Source: JBAOHV01 sp037045265 (GTDB lineage Bacteria > Actinomycetota > Acidimicrobiia > Acidimicrobiales > Microtrichaceae). From it: DNA of 64,000 nt. The stretch is from assembly GCA_037045265.1 (NCBI GenBank), contig JBAOHV010000016.1, forward strand, positions 62,001 to 126,000. The letters are read 5' to 3'. The position numbers and the translations under genes were made by a program. The number at the start of each line of letters is the position of its first letter. The first letter of the stretch is position 1. Below are positions 56,653-64,000 of this stretch, in pieces. The notes under the pieces are model-generated. The model saw only the letters and a program-made list of their open reading frames with translations, ran no database searches and was not told the origin of the DNA.

Positions 56653-57180
56653 TCAGAAGGCCTCGCGGAGCTGGTTCAGGCGGGTGCGAACGGTGCCGTC
56701 GAGCACCGCGTCGTCGATCTGGGTGACGACCCCGCCCATGACGGAGGGGTCCACGACGTTCTTGACGGTGACGTCGCGTGACGTCCTCGCCTTGAGCGCT
56801 TCGGCAAGTCGGGAGATCTGGTCGTCGGACAGAGCGACCGCCGAGCGCACCTCGGCGACGACCTCGCCCCGCTGGGAGGCCGAGCGCTGCACCAGGTCCT
56901 GGGCGATCTTGGGCAGATCGGCGGACCGACCGGCACCGACGATCATCGACACGATCGCAACGGTGGCGGTGGTGGCCTTTCCGTCGAGGAGATCCTCGAC
57001 GATCTGCTGGCGGCGTGCGGCCGGAAGGCGCGGATCGGTCAACGTGGAGCGCAGCTCCTCGTTCGACTCGTACACGCGGCCGAGTCGGAACATCTCGTCC
57101 TCGACCTCGGCCAGCGCGCCTTCGGCGCGTGCGATGCCGAACGCTGCATCTGCGTAGGCGGTGATGCGGTTGTCACTCAT
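56653..57180 (-). CDS. atpH: ATP synthase delta subunit
   Basis: 175 residues. Helical N-terminal domain (YADAAFGIARAEGALAEVED) and C-terminal domain with DPSVMGGVVTQIDDAVLDGT. Connects F1 to the b stalk. Here it is a free-standing gene; in mycobacteria delta is fused to a b subunit. Confidence 0.94.
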   Translation of the reverse strand: MSDNRITAYADAAFGIARAEGALAEVEDEMFRLGRVYESNEELRSTLTDPRLPAARRQQIVEDLLDGKATTATVAIVSMIVGAGRSADLPKIAQDLVQRSASQRGEVVAEVRSAVALSDDQISRLAEALKARTSRDVTVKNVVDPSVMGGVVTQIDDAVLDGTVRTRLNQLREAF

Positions 57181-57229
57181 CTCGTTCGATTCCGTCTCTC
57201 GTGTTTGCTTGCGCTCGGGGCGTCGGCAG

Positions 57230-57773
57230 TCAGTTCTGCGAACCGACCTGGCTGATGTAGTCGTCGATCAGACGCTGTTGGGCGGCGTCGTCCAGGCTGT
57301 TGTTGACCACTCGCTCGGCGGCACCGAGCGAGAGGCGAGAGAGCTCGCGCGACAGGTCGGACTCGGCCTGGCCGCGGGCCGACACGAGATCGGCCGCAGA
57401 CGCGTTCACGCAGCGCAACCACGTCGGCGTCGGTGCGGTTCGCGATCTCCACTCCCAGGCGATCAGCGCTGGTCCGGGCTTCGGCGATGATCCGCGCGGC
57501 CTCGGTGTCGGAGTCGGCCAGGGCGGCCTTGATCCGATCCCGCTCCGCCTCGGCGGCGAGGCGTGCCTGTGCGGCCACGTCGAGCTCACCGGCGATGCGC
57601 TCGATCCGCCCGCCCAGCCCATTCGCGATCGGCTTGCGAGCGAACTTCCAGAGCAGGAAGACGATGATCAGGAAGGACAGGGTCCCCCAGAACACCTCTT
57701 TGATGTCGTGGGGCAGCCAGAAGGCGTTGGCGGCACCCTCTTCAGAGGCAAGGATTGCGATTTCGGTCAGCAT
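57230..57773 (-). CDS. atpF: ATP synthase b subunit, second copy, one frame break
   Basis: About 180 residues. One membrane helix (EVFWGTLSFLIIVFLLWKFA) then a long charged coiled coil (ARLAAEAERDRIKAALADSD). One extra base near 57403 breaks the frame; past it NASAADLVSARGQAESDLSR and ISQVGSQN complete the stalk. It matches the usual b position just before atpH. Confidence 0.9.
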
Positions 57774-57790
57774 GTCTGTCCTAACCCCGC

Positions 57791-58343
57791 TCAGCGGTTT
57801 CCGCCGGCGTCGTTCAAGTACTCGTCGACTGCGCTCTGGTTGCCGGCCAGGTCCAGGTCGGTCTGCACGACCTTCGATGCCGCTGACACTGCCAGCTCGC
57901 GCGACCTGACCCTTGATCTGGCCCAGGGCGGTGCCCCAGGCGGCGTCGAGCTCGGCCATGGCGACCTGTCGCTGTTCGGCCACCTCGCCCTCGACCCCGC
58001 GCAGGACCTCGGAGCGGCGCTCCTCGGCGGCGGCTCTGGCCGACTCGACGATCTGGTTCGCCTCGGTACGGGCCTCGGCGAGGGTCGCCTCGTAGTCGCG
58101 GCGCACCTGCTCGGCCTGCGTCTCGGCCGCAGCGGCGGCTTCCTCGTCGGCCAGCACCTGCTTGGCCCGCTGCTCGCGGACCTTCATCAGGGGTGGCAGG
58201 CAGACGTATCGCAGCAGGATCCACAGCGAGAAGAAGCCGACGGCACCCCAGAAGATCTCGCCCAGCTCGTCGGGGACGACTGGGTTGATCGACTCTTTGG
58301 CTTCGGCAACCTCGGCTGCGAGCACACTCAGATGAGCGAGCAT
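57791..58343 (-). CDS. atpF: ATP synthase b-type subunit, first copy, one frame break
   Basis: About 183 residues. One membrane helix (EIFWGAVGFFSLWILLRYVC) and a coiled coil (DEEAAAAAETQAEQVRRDYE). One extra base near 57900 breaks the frame before RELAVSAASKVVQTDLDLAG. It shares the IFWG/VFWG entry to the membrane helix with the next gene, so the two are probably paralogues forming a b/b' heterodimer. GGAGG ribosome site supports ATG 58343. Confidence 0.88.
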
Positions 58344-58421
58344 CAATGCCTCCTCCAAGCCCCGCTACAGGCGGAGCGATCAGTCATGGACGGATGGAAC
58401 GGTCGTGGGACCGATCCTTGA

Positions 58422-58718
58422 TCAGACGAACTTCAGGAGGATGAAGACCACGAAGCCGATCAGGGCGAGCGCCTCGGTGAATGCGATGCCGAGGAACATG
58501 GTCGTCTGGACCTGTCCGGCTGACTCGGGCTGGCGGGCCATGGCCTGCACGGCCTGACCGACGAGGTAGCCGATGCCGATGCCCGGGCCGATGGCGGCGA
58601 GGCCGTAGGCCATGCCGGCACCGGTGGCGCCCTGCGCCGCCTTGAAGGTGTCGGCGTCCAGACCCTCGACGTTGGTCTGGGCCAGCACGGTGGAAGCGGT
58701 GTTCAGGATGGAACTCAT
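58422..58718 (-). CDS. atpE: ATP synthase c subunit
   Basis: 98 residues. Two membrane helices: GMAYGLAAIGPGIGIGYLVG and the second with the proton-carrying Glu82 in AFTEALALIG. The loop ARQPE is standard. An N-terminal extension of about 25 residues precedes helix 1. The absence of the extra Na+-binding Gln pattern argues for protons, but weakly. Confidence 0.95.
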   Translation of the reverse strand: MSSILNTASTVLAQTNVEGLDADTFKAAQGATGAGMAYGLAAIGPGIGIGYLVGQAVQAMARQPESAGQVQTTMFLGIAFTEALALIGFVVFILLKFV

Positions 58719-58829
58719 GTTGGGTTGGTACTCCTGTTCGTGGCCGGTTCCGCCGGCCAAGTGGTCAGGTCTTGTTGGAGAGCTGTGCTGTTGTGAGAGC
58801 TGTAGGTGAGTGAGCGTTGCTGCGCTGGC

Positions 58830-59648
58830 TCAGTGGTCGGGGTGCAGCGCACCACCGATATAGACCGCGGTGAGCAGTGCGAAGATGAACGCCTGCAGGA
58901 AGGCGACCATGAACTCGAAGCCGGTGAAGGCGACGAGCATCGCGAAGCTGAGCCCACCGACGATGGTCAGGATGCCGGAGCCGACCAGCGTGATGGTCAG
59001 GACCGAGAAGGTGACGAGCAGGATGTGCCCGGCGAGCATGTTGGCGAAGAGACGAACGGCGAGAGAGAACGGCCGGATCAGGAAGGTCGACAGGAACTCG
59101 ATCGGGGTGACGAGCAGGTACAGGGCCTTGGGCACACCCGGTGGGAACAGCGCCGACTTGAAGTAGCCGAGGCCGTTGTGCTTGAGACCGACGCCGATGA
59201 ACATGACCCACGAGGTGAGCGCCAGCAGTAGCGGGTTGGCCATACGGGCGTTGGCAGGCATGTGAGCGGTGGGGATCACCTCGAACATGTTGCCGATCCA
59301 GATGAAGAACACCATCGCGGTGAGCATCGGCAGGTAGCGCATGCCCTCCTTGCCGATCGCGGGGAGGATCACCTGCTTCTCGACGAAGTCGATGGCCGAC
59401 TCGGCGAGGTTCTGCAGCTTGCCGGGGACCATCGACGCCTTGCGCCCGGCGATGAAGAAGAAGAGGAAGGGCACGACCATCGCGATGAGCGAGATCAGGC
59501 CGATCTTGTTGAATCCGTACCAGGTGTCCTCGCCGAAGGCGGTCGGCCACTTGACGATGAGGTCGATCGGGGGGAACTCGACACCGCCACCGCCTTCTTC
59601 TGCGGCGAGGATGCTGAGCTGACCAGCGAGGGTGTGGAAGCCAGACAT
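58830..59648 (-). CDS. atpB: ATP synthase a subunit
   Basis: 272 residues, about six membrane helices. Forms the proton half-channels against the c ring. The essential Arg199 lies in FSLAVRLFANMLAGH. FVEKQVILPAIGKEG and GNMFEVIPTAHMPANA are typical. Confidence 0.96.
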   Translation of the reverse strand: MSGFHTLAGQLSILAAEEGGGGVEFPPIDLIVKWPTAFGEDTWYGFNKIGLISLIAMVVPFLFFFIAGRKASMVPGKLQNLAESAIDFVEKQVILPAIGKEGMRYLPMLTAMVFFIWIGNMFEVIPTAHMPANARMANPLLLALTSWVMFIGVGLKHNGLGYFKSALFPPGVPKALYLLVTPIEFLSTFLIRPFSLAVRLFANMLAGHILLVTFSVLTITLVGSGILTIVGGLSFAMLVAFTGFEFMVAFLQAFIFALLTAVYIGGALHPDH

Positions 59649-59663
59649 TCTGAGGGGCTCCTT

Positions 59664-60179
59664 CTACTGCGCGTTCGGCGAGGACGGGACGACCTCGGGC
59701 GCCGCAGCGTCCGGATCGTCGGCGGATGGAAGGTACGGATTCGGCGTGGGCTGGGGCTTGAGCCCCGGGAACGCAAGCGACCCGGACACGTAGCGCATCT
59801 CCCAGAAGAGCAATGCCAGGTGGGTGACGATCAGCGTCAGGCCCAGCGGAACGAGATCGACCCACCAGGCATCGCGGACGAGCATGACTGCGAGGAAGAT
59901 CAGGCCCAGTCGGATCAGGAACCCGAACAGAGCGGCACCGGCCATGAGCGCGGCGCTGATCCTGCCCGTGACCGCGAGCAGGTAGGCGGAGAACAGGAAG
60001 TTGGCCAGCACGATCGCCAGTCCGTAGAGAGTCGAGTAGACGCCCTCGATACCCCAGATCGCCGCTGAACCGAAGACGATCACCGGAGCGATCCAAAGCC
60101 CCCGCTTGGCGAGGTCCCGAGCCACCGACAGCGCGGGCGACGGGCCTTCGATGCGGATGTGCATGGGGTCGGTGCTCAC
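59664..60179 (-). CDS. AtpI-like membrane protein of the ATP synthase operon
   Basis: 171 residues with about four membrane helices (GLWIAPVIVFGSAAIWGIEG, VYSTLYGLAIVLANFLFSAY). Position before atpB and the hydrophobic pattern fit ATP synthase protein I, which helps assemble the c ring or carries divalent cations. GTG at 60179 overlaps the upstream stop (GTGA). A Pro-rich C-terminal tail is probably disordered. Confidence 0.72.
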   Translation of the reverse strand: MSTDPMHIRIEGPSPALSVARDLAKRGLWIAPVIVFGSAAIWGIEGVYSTLYGLAIVLANFLFSAYLLAVTGRISAALMAGAALFGFLIRLGLIFLAVMLVRDAWWVDLVPLGLTLIVTHLALLFWEMRYVSGSLAFPGLKPQPTPNPYLPSADDPDAAAPEVVPSSPNAQ

Positions 60180-60475
60180 GATCCACCCGCTTCGTTCCGG
60201 GTGGTGCCTGACCACGCAGCACGCTGTTCGAGATCGGCCATCTCGGCCTTGTACTGGTAGTACACCTTGGCGAAGGCCCCGAGGACCCCCACGAGCGCGA
60301 AGACCAGCGTGAACACCGGGACCGTGCCGATCGTCCGGTCGAGCCAGAGGCCCAGCAGTGCCAGCACGACGGGAGCGAAAGCGATCTCGAAGGAGCCGTG
60401 CGAACGATGCAACGACCGCGTCAACTCACGTGAGTCGGGCCTCGGTTTGGTGGACTTGATCGTCGCAGCAGGCAT
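60176..60475 (-). CDS. AtpZ/AtpI-like small membrane protein
   Basis: 99 residues, two membrane helices (FAPVVLALLGLWLDRTIGTV and FTLVFALVGVLGAFAKVYYQ), the usual AtpZ layout with the GLWLDR turn. First gene of the ATP synthase operon, possibly with the next gene a Mg2+/Ca2+ channel for the complex. Confidence 0.78.
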   Translation of the reverse strand: MPAATIKSTKPRPDSRELTRSLHRSHGSFEIAFAPVVLALLGLWLDRTIGTVPVFTLVFALVGVLGAFAKVYYQYKAEMADLEQRAAWSGTTRNEAGGS

Positions 60476-60542
60476 CGTGGTGTCGGAGTCCGTGCGCCCG
60501 GTTCGGGATTCCCCCGGAACAGCCGCTTGTGAAACCGTTCGC

Positions 60543-60572
60543 AATCTATTTGCCGGTCGTTCCACTGAGCAA
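60543..60572 (-). promoter_or_regulatory. Promoter of the ATP synthase operon
   Basis: On the minus strand TTGCTC (60572-60567), 18 bases and TAGATT (60548-60543) form a conventional -35/-10 pair about 65 bases upstream of the first start codon. Unlike the leaderless promoters, it gives a real leader. Confidence 0.5.
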
Positions 60573-60607
60573 ATCCAGCCGGAGCATCGCGCCTGATCAG
60601 CGACCGG

Positions 60608-61036
60608 TCAGCTGCCGAGGGCGTCCGTGCCCGGCTGCGCTGGAGTGGAACCGGACGGCTGGATGCCCGCCGCCCGTTCGATCGCGTCCACCACCCGGTC
60701 GGTGTTCGCCCGACTCTCGTATGTCATCCGGATGAGCCAGAAGCGCATGTAGCGCGCCAGCGAGTACCGCACGAACAACGCCGCCCCGGCGATGATCAGG
60801 GCCAGGCCCATGAAGGAGCCCTGCGCCATGTAGGCCCGCTGGTCGGCCGGACTGTCGCCGGTGGCGCCAACCTGCACCGCTCCGAGGATCGCCAATGCGA
60901 TCCCGATCACGACCAGCACCACTCCTATGACCAGGAGTCGGCTCTCGCCCTGCCCGGAACTGCCCTTCAACTTCAGGCCGTCCACCTCGGCGCGGAACTG
61001 CTCGATACGTTCTTCATTTTCATTCACAGGGGTCAC
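60608..61036 (-). CDS. Hypothetical membrane protein
   Basis: 142 residues with two membrane helices (LLVIGVVLVVIGIALAILGA and GLALIIAGAALFVRYSLARY). The N-terminus is charged and helical. Its GTG overlaps the livF stop (GTGA), so it is made with the amino acid importer, though no link is known. The C-terminal 40 residues are Ser/Pro-rich. Confidence 0.6.
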   Translation of the reverse strand: MTPVNENEERIEQFRAEVDGLKLKGSSGQGESRLLVIGVVLVVIGIALAILGAVQVGATGDSPADQRAYMAQGSFMGLALIIAGAALFVRYSLARYMRFWLIRMTYESRANTDRVVDAIERAAGIQPSGSTPAQPGTDALGS

Positions 61037-61749
61037 CCACCCAGATAGGCAGCGGATAGTAAGTGTTCGACCTCGGTCGGCGTGCCGACCTTGCGCACCA
61101 GCCCGTTGACCATGATCGCGGCTACGTCGGCCACACCCAGAACGGTGCGGGCGAACTGCTCTACGACCAGGATCGAGGTCCCGGTGCTGGCGATCTGACC
61201 GACGATCCCGTACAACTCCTCGACGACGAGCGGGGCGAGGCCCATCGACAGCTCGTCGAGCAGCAGCAGAGCGGGATCGGCAGCCAGTCCTCGGGCCATG
61301 GCGAGCATCTGCTGCTCGCCACCCGACATGGTTCCCGCGACCTGGGAGCGCCGCTCCTTCAGGCGCGGGAAACGCTCATAGGCGACTTCTTCGATGTGAC
61401 GCATCGAAGTGCCGGCGTACGTCGCCATGAGGAGGTTCTCGCGGACCGTCAGGTTCGGGAAGACTCCCTTGCCCTCCGGGATCGTCGTCACTCCGCAGCG
61501 GGCGAGGTCCTCTGCGGACACGCCCGTGACGTCGCGACCCGCGAGCAGCACCTGACCGGCCGTCGGAGCCATCAGCCCACACGCGACCTGCAGCGTCGTC
61601 GACTTGCCGGCGCCGTTCGGGCCGAGCAGCGCCACGACAGTGCCGGCGGGGACAGAAAGGTCCACGCCGTGCAGAACCTCGATGGAGCCATATGCCGCTC
61701 TGACGCCTCGGAGCTCGAGTACCGGCTCCCGATCGTCGTCGACGGTCAC
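61033..61749 (-). CDS. livF: Branched-chain amino acid ABC transporter ATPase LivF
   Basis: 238 residues. ATPase of the high-affinity branched-chain amino acid importer. Walker A LGPNGAGKSTT, ABC signature MSGGEQQMLAMARGLAADPA, Walker B LLLLDELSMGL. GTG overlaps the livG stop (GTGA). The LivF-type C-terminus is short, without the extra domain of LivG. Confidence 0.92.
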   Translation of the reverse strand: MTVDDDREPVLELRGVRAAYGSIEVLHGVDLSVPAGTVVALLGPNGAGKSTTLQVACGLMAPTAGQVLLAGRDVTGVSAEDLARCGVTTIPEGKGVFPNLTVRENLLMATYAGTSMRHIEEVAYERFPRLKERRSQVAGTMSGGEQQMLAMARGLAADPALLLLDELSMGLAPLVVEELYGIVGQIASTGTSILVVEQFARTVLGVADVAAIMVNGLVRKVGTPTEVEHLLSAAYLGG

Positions 61750-62526
61750 GATACGCCCTCCTCTGCTGGTGCGGAGCCCAGATAGGCGGCCAGCACGGCC
61801 TCGTTGGACCGCACCTCCTCGGGGGGACCTGCGGCGATCACCTGGCCGAAGTCGAGCACCGACAAGTGCTCGCAGACCCTCATGACGAGCGCGAACATCG
61901 TGTTCTACCAGCAGGATACCCAGACCGTTCGCGGCCAAACGGACGAGCAAGTCGCCGAAGGCCTCGGTCTCGGTGTCATCGAGCCCGGATGCCGGCTCGT
62001 CCAACAGCAGCACGGACGGACGAGCGGCGAGAGCGCGTCCCAGTTCGACCAGGCGGGCGTGTCCTGTGGGCAGGGAGCCGACCAGCTCTTCGGCCAGGGG
62101 GCCGAGCGCCAACTGCTCGAGGATCAGGTCGATCTCGACTCCGGGTGAGGGGTCTCCCCCGTCGGCCAGGTACTGCGGCAACGCGGCGCTGCGTCGTGAC
62201 CAGCTCCGCCGGATCTCCATGCCGACCTGGATGTTCTCGCGCACGGTGAGCGACGAGAACACCTCGAGGCGCTGGAAGGTGCGCCCGATGCCCAGACGAG
62301 CACGCTTGTGGGTTCCGATGCTCGATATCTCCCGGCCGTCGAGGCGGACCTGACCGGAGCTCGGCTGCACGACACCGCAGATCGCGTTGAACGTCGTCGT
62401 CTTGCCGGCACCGTTGGGGCCGATGAGGCCACTGACGCGGCCTCCTTCCACCCGCAGCGAGCATTCGCTCACTGCCAGGTGCCCACCGAAGCGGACAGAG
62501 ACCTGGTCCACCTCCAACACGCTCAT
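61746..62526 (-). CDS. livG: Branched-chain amino acid ABC transporter ATPase LivG, one frame break
   Basis: About 259 residues. Walker A IGPNGAGKTTT, Q-loop GRTFQRLEVF, Walker B VLLLDEPASGL and H-loop VEHD. One extra base near 61887 breaks the frame after VEHDVRAR; the corrected C-terminus MRVCEHLSVLDFGQVIAAGP and VLAAYLGSA is the usual end. The break makes livG and livF look like one 497-codon gene, which is not real. ATG overlaps the livM stop. Confidence 0.92.
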
Positions 62527-64000
62527 GCCGGGGTGGCCTGACCGGTCAGGACTGCTTCGAACTGCTCCTCGTCGAGGCCGAGCGCCCGGCCGGCGTCGAG
62601 GGCATCGGCGTGGGTCAGCGGACCATTCAGTCCCAGTTCGTCAGGTGAGTGCTGGGCGAGCACAGCGGTGCCACCGCGAACCGACGGGACGTTTCCGTGC
62701 ACTCCCATGCCCACACGGACCACGAGGAACACGTAGACGAAAATCGCGACGACTCGCATGCCGTTGGAATCGATCGCTGTCGACCACGGGATGATGGCGG
62801 CGAGCACGACCCCCAACGCGAGCCAGATCTCCATGGCCCAGGCCCTTCCTGGGACGTCGGAGAACAGCAGAGGCGTAGCAGGAACCAGGCCGAGCACGAA
62901 CACGATGATCGCGGCGGTGAACGCCCAGCCGTCGATCACCCCGGCGTGTGCAGCGAACCACACGGCCGCTGCGCCGACCGCGGCGATGACGATCGTCGGC
63001 GGTGAGTCCCCGACCGCCCGGAACCCTGCAGCCGCCTGGGGAGCAGCGCCATCGGGATCGCGGCCGAGGCTGACGCCCATCATTCCCGGCGAGAAGGCGA
63101 GGACGTCCTTCACCGACATGGAGAAGAAGCCGAAGACACCGATCGCGTTGGCAGCGAACATGGTGCTGAAGATCGGGATCACTCCCAGGAGGAGGCCGCC
63201 GAAGAACGCGCCGGCAACCGACCCGATGCCCCCCACCACGGCGATCATCGTGATCGGCAGCGACGCCGGGAGGCTGAGGCTCTCGGCGAGGAACGTCCGG
63301 CCCGACACCGCTCCGGCTGCACCGGCGATAGCTGCGGAGAGGGCGAACACGCCGACCTTGGTCGACATCAGGTTGAGCCCGAGGGTCGCACACGCGATCG
63401 GCGAGTCCTTCATGGCCGTCAGACGACGACCCCAGGGACTGCGCCGCAGCGCTATCAGCATCACTCCGAGCAGGGCGAAGAGCACTGCGAAGAACACCAG
63501 CTGCGAGTAGTCGCTCTCGATCCCCCAGATCCCGAAGTCCAGCCGCGGGACCTGCCGGTTCGCTCCCGGCATCACTGATACCTGGTTGAAGACCATCGAC
63601 GAGCAGAACATGGCGAAAGCAGCAGTGGCGAGGGCCAGGTAGATGCCCTGGAGGCGAAGCGCCGGGAAGGCCACGAGCCCGCCGACGACCGCGCACAACG
63701 CAACCGAGAGGAAGACCGCCCATGGCTCACCGTTCGCCCCCCAGCTGGCCATGGCGACCGCTCCGATACCCGTGAAGGTCAGCTGGGCCAAGGAGATCTG
63801 GCCCGCGTATCCCGTCAGCGGCACGAGCGACAGCGTGACCACCGCGGTGAAGAACCCGGTGAGCAGCAGGTTGAGGTTGGGTCCGCTTATCAACGAACCG
63901 ACCGCCGCGACCACCGCGACGAATGAGGCCGCGCTGATCAGCGCGAATCGGAGAGTCGGAGGTCGGGACGGAGTAGAGCGCCGAGCGGTTCCCTTGGCGG
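62523..64000 (-). CDS. livM: Branched-chain amino acid ABC transporter permease LivM, partial
   Basis: At least 491 residues; the frame stays open to the right edge. Multiple membrane helices with the LivM signature GYAGQISLAQLTFTGIGAVA and the EAA-like region RLTAMKDSPIACATLGLN. A second hydrophobic block (about residues 310-415 from a GTG at 63914) and a soluble C-terminal tail rich in Asp/Leu (HADALDAGRALGLDEEQFEA) are unusual for LivM. A fused livH part may lie beyond the edge. Confidence 0.86.
   Translation of the reverse strand, partial: AKGTARRSTPSRPPTLRFALISAASFVAVVAAVGSLISGPNLNLLLTGFFTAVVTLSLVPLTGYAGQISLAQLTFTGIGAVAMASWGANGEPWAVFLSVALCAVVGGLVAFPALRLQGIYLALATAAFAMFCSSMVFNQVSVMPGANRQVPRLDFGIWGIESDYSQLVFFAVLFALLGVMLIALRRSPWGRRLTAMKDSPIACATLGLNLMSTKVGVFALSAAIAGAAGAVSGRTFLAESLSLPASLPITMIAVVGGIGSVAGAFFGGLLLGVIPIFSTMFAANAIGVFGFFSMSVKDVLAFSPGMMGVSLGRDPDGAAPQAAAGFRAVGDSPPTIVIAAVGAAAVWFAAHAGVIDGWAFTAAIIVFVLGLVPATPLLFSDVPGRAWAMEIWLALGVVLAAIIPWSTAIDSNGMRVVAIFVYVFLVVRVGMGVHGNVPSVRGGTAVLAQHSPDELGLNGPLTHADALDAGRALGLDEEQFEAVLTGQATPA

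Noticed and set aside
57177..58358. One long gene holding both b subunits
   Set aside because: Two one-base insertions remove the true stops. Each b gene has its own start, and the first has a ribosome site.
61033..62526. One 497-codon gene with two ABC ATPase domains
   Set aside because: livG and livF only appear joined because one extra base near 61887 hides the livG stop. The corrected frame ends normally at 61746 with a GTGA overlap.

Overview
The window reads as chromosome of a high-GC actinobacterium. The DUF222/HNH gene, the gene order tig-clpP-clpX-folC-ndk-mreBCD-mrdA-rodA-rne-rplU-rpmA-obg-proB (close to what I recall for Streptomyces), the pairing of gltX with tRNA-Gln and tRNA-Glu, and many leaderless starts all point there. 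Class Acidimicrobiia is my best guess but is not proven. Most of the window is core housekeeping DNA. The clearest accessory part is the first 3.7 kb.

Layout. 1-3.7 kb: cut lipoprotein, repeat-flanked HTH/GNAT gene pair, unknown gene, and a frameshifted excisionase/tyrosine recombinase pair that ends next to two tRNA genes. 3.7-11.5 kb: tRNA-Glu, tRNA-Gln, YdcF-like protein and gltX; an L,D-transpeptidase; then the branched-chain amino acid operon leuB-ilvE-cimA behind an attenuator with a 12-residue leader peptide. 11.5-25 kb: greA, a DUF222/HNH gene, alkD-like, proA, and a six-gene run (AAA+ ATPase, binding-protein-like protein, binding protein-VWA lipoprotein, penicillin-acylase-like hydrolase, unknown, murJ) followed by pspA. 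25-43 kb: proB-obg, inverted dgt, rpmA-rplU, rne, the cell-shape genes rodA-mrdA-mreD-mreC-mreB, ndk, folC, clpX, clpP, tig and tRNA-Pro. 43-52 kb: hydrolase, tRNA-Gly, flavin-type oxidoreductase, glycosyltransferase, two parts of an iron ABC importer under a probable IdeR/DtxR box, glpX, an SDR and a 2H-phosphoesterase/GNAT fusion. 52-60.6 kb: complete F-type ATP synthase operon with two b-type subunits. 60.6-64 kb: branched-chain amino acid ABC importer genes livF, livG and livM, running off the end.

Two features cut across the window. First, at least 13 starts (12 genes and the attenuator leader peptide) have a TANNNT hexamer ending 6-8 bases before the start codon and mostly no Shine-Dalgarno sequence, so they are probably leaderless; several lie back to back in very short divergent regions. 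Second, 16 genes carry 18 single-base frame breaks, and 16 of the 18 are net +1. Many hit genes that should be essential (atpF, rne, mrdA, proA, murJ), so most are probably insertion errors in the sequence rather than real mutations. I give such genes their full span and mark where the frame breaks.

The most interesting candidates are the leuB attenuator with a leaderless leader peptide, the HTH/GNAT cassette bracketed by inverted repeats carrying covarying hairpins, the AAA+/binding-protein/VWA gene run, and the overlapping divergent leaderless promoters.
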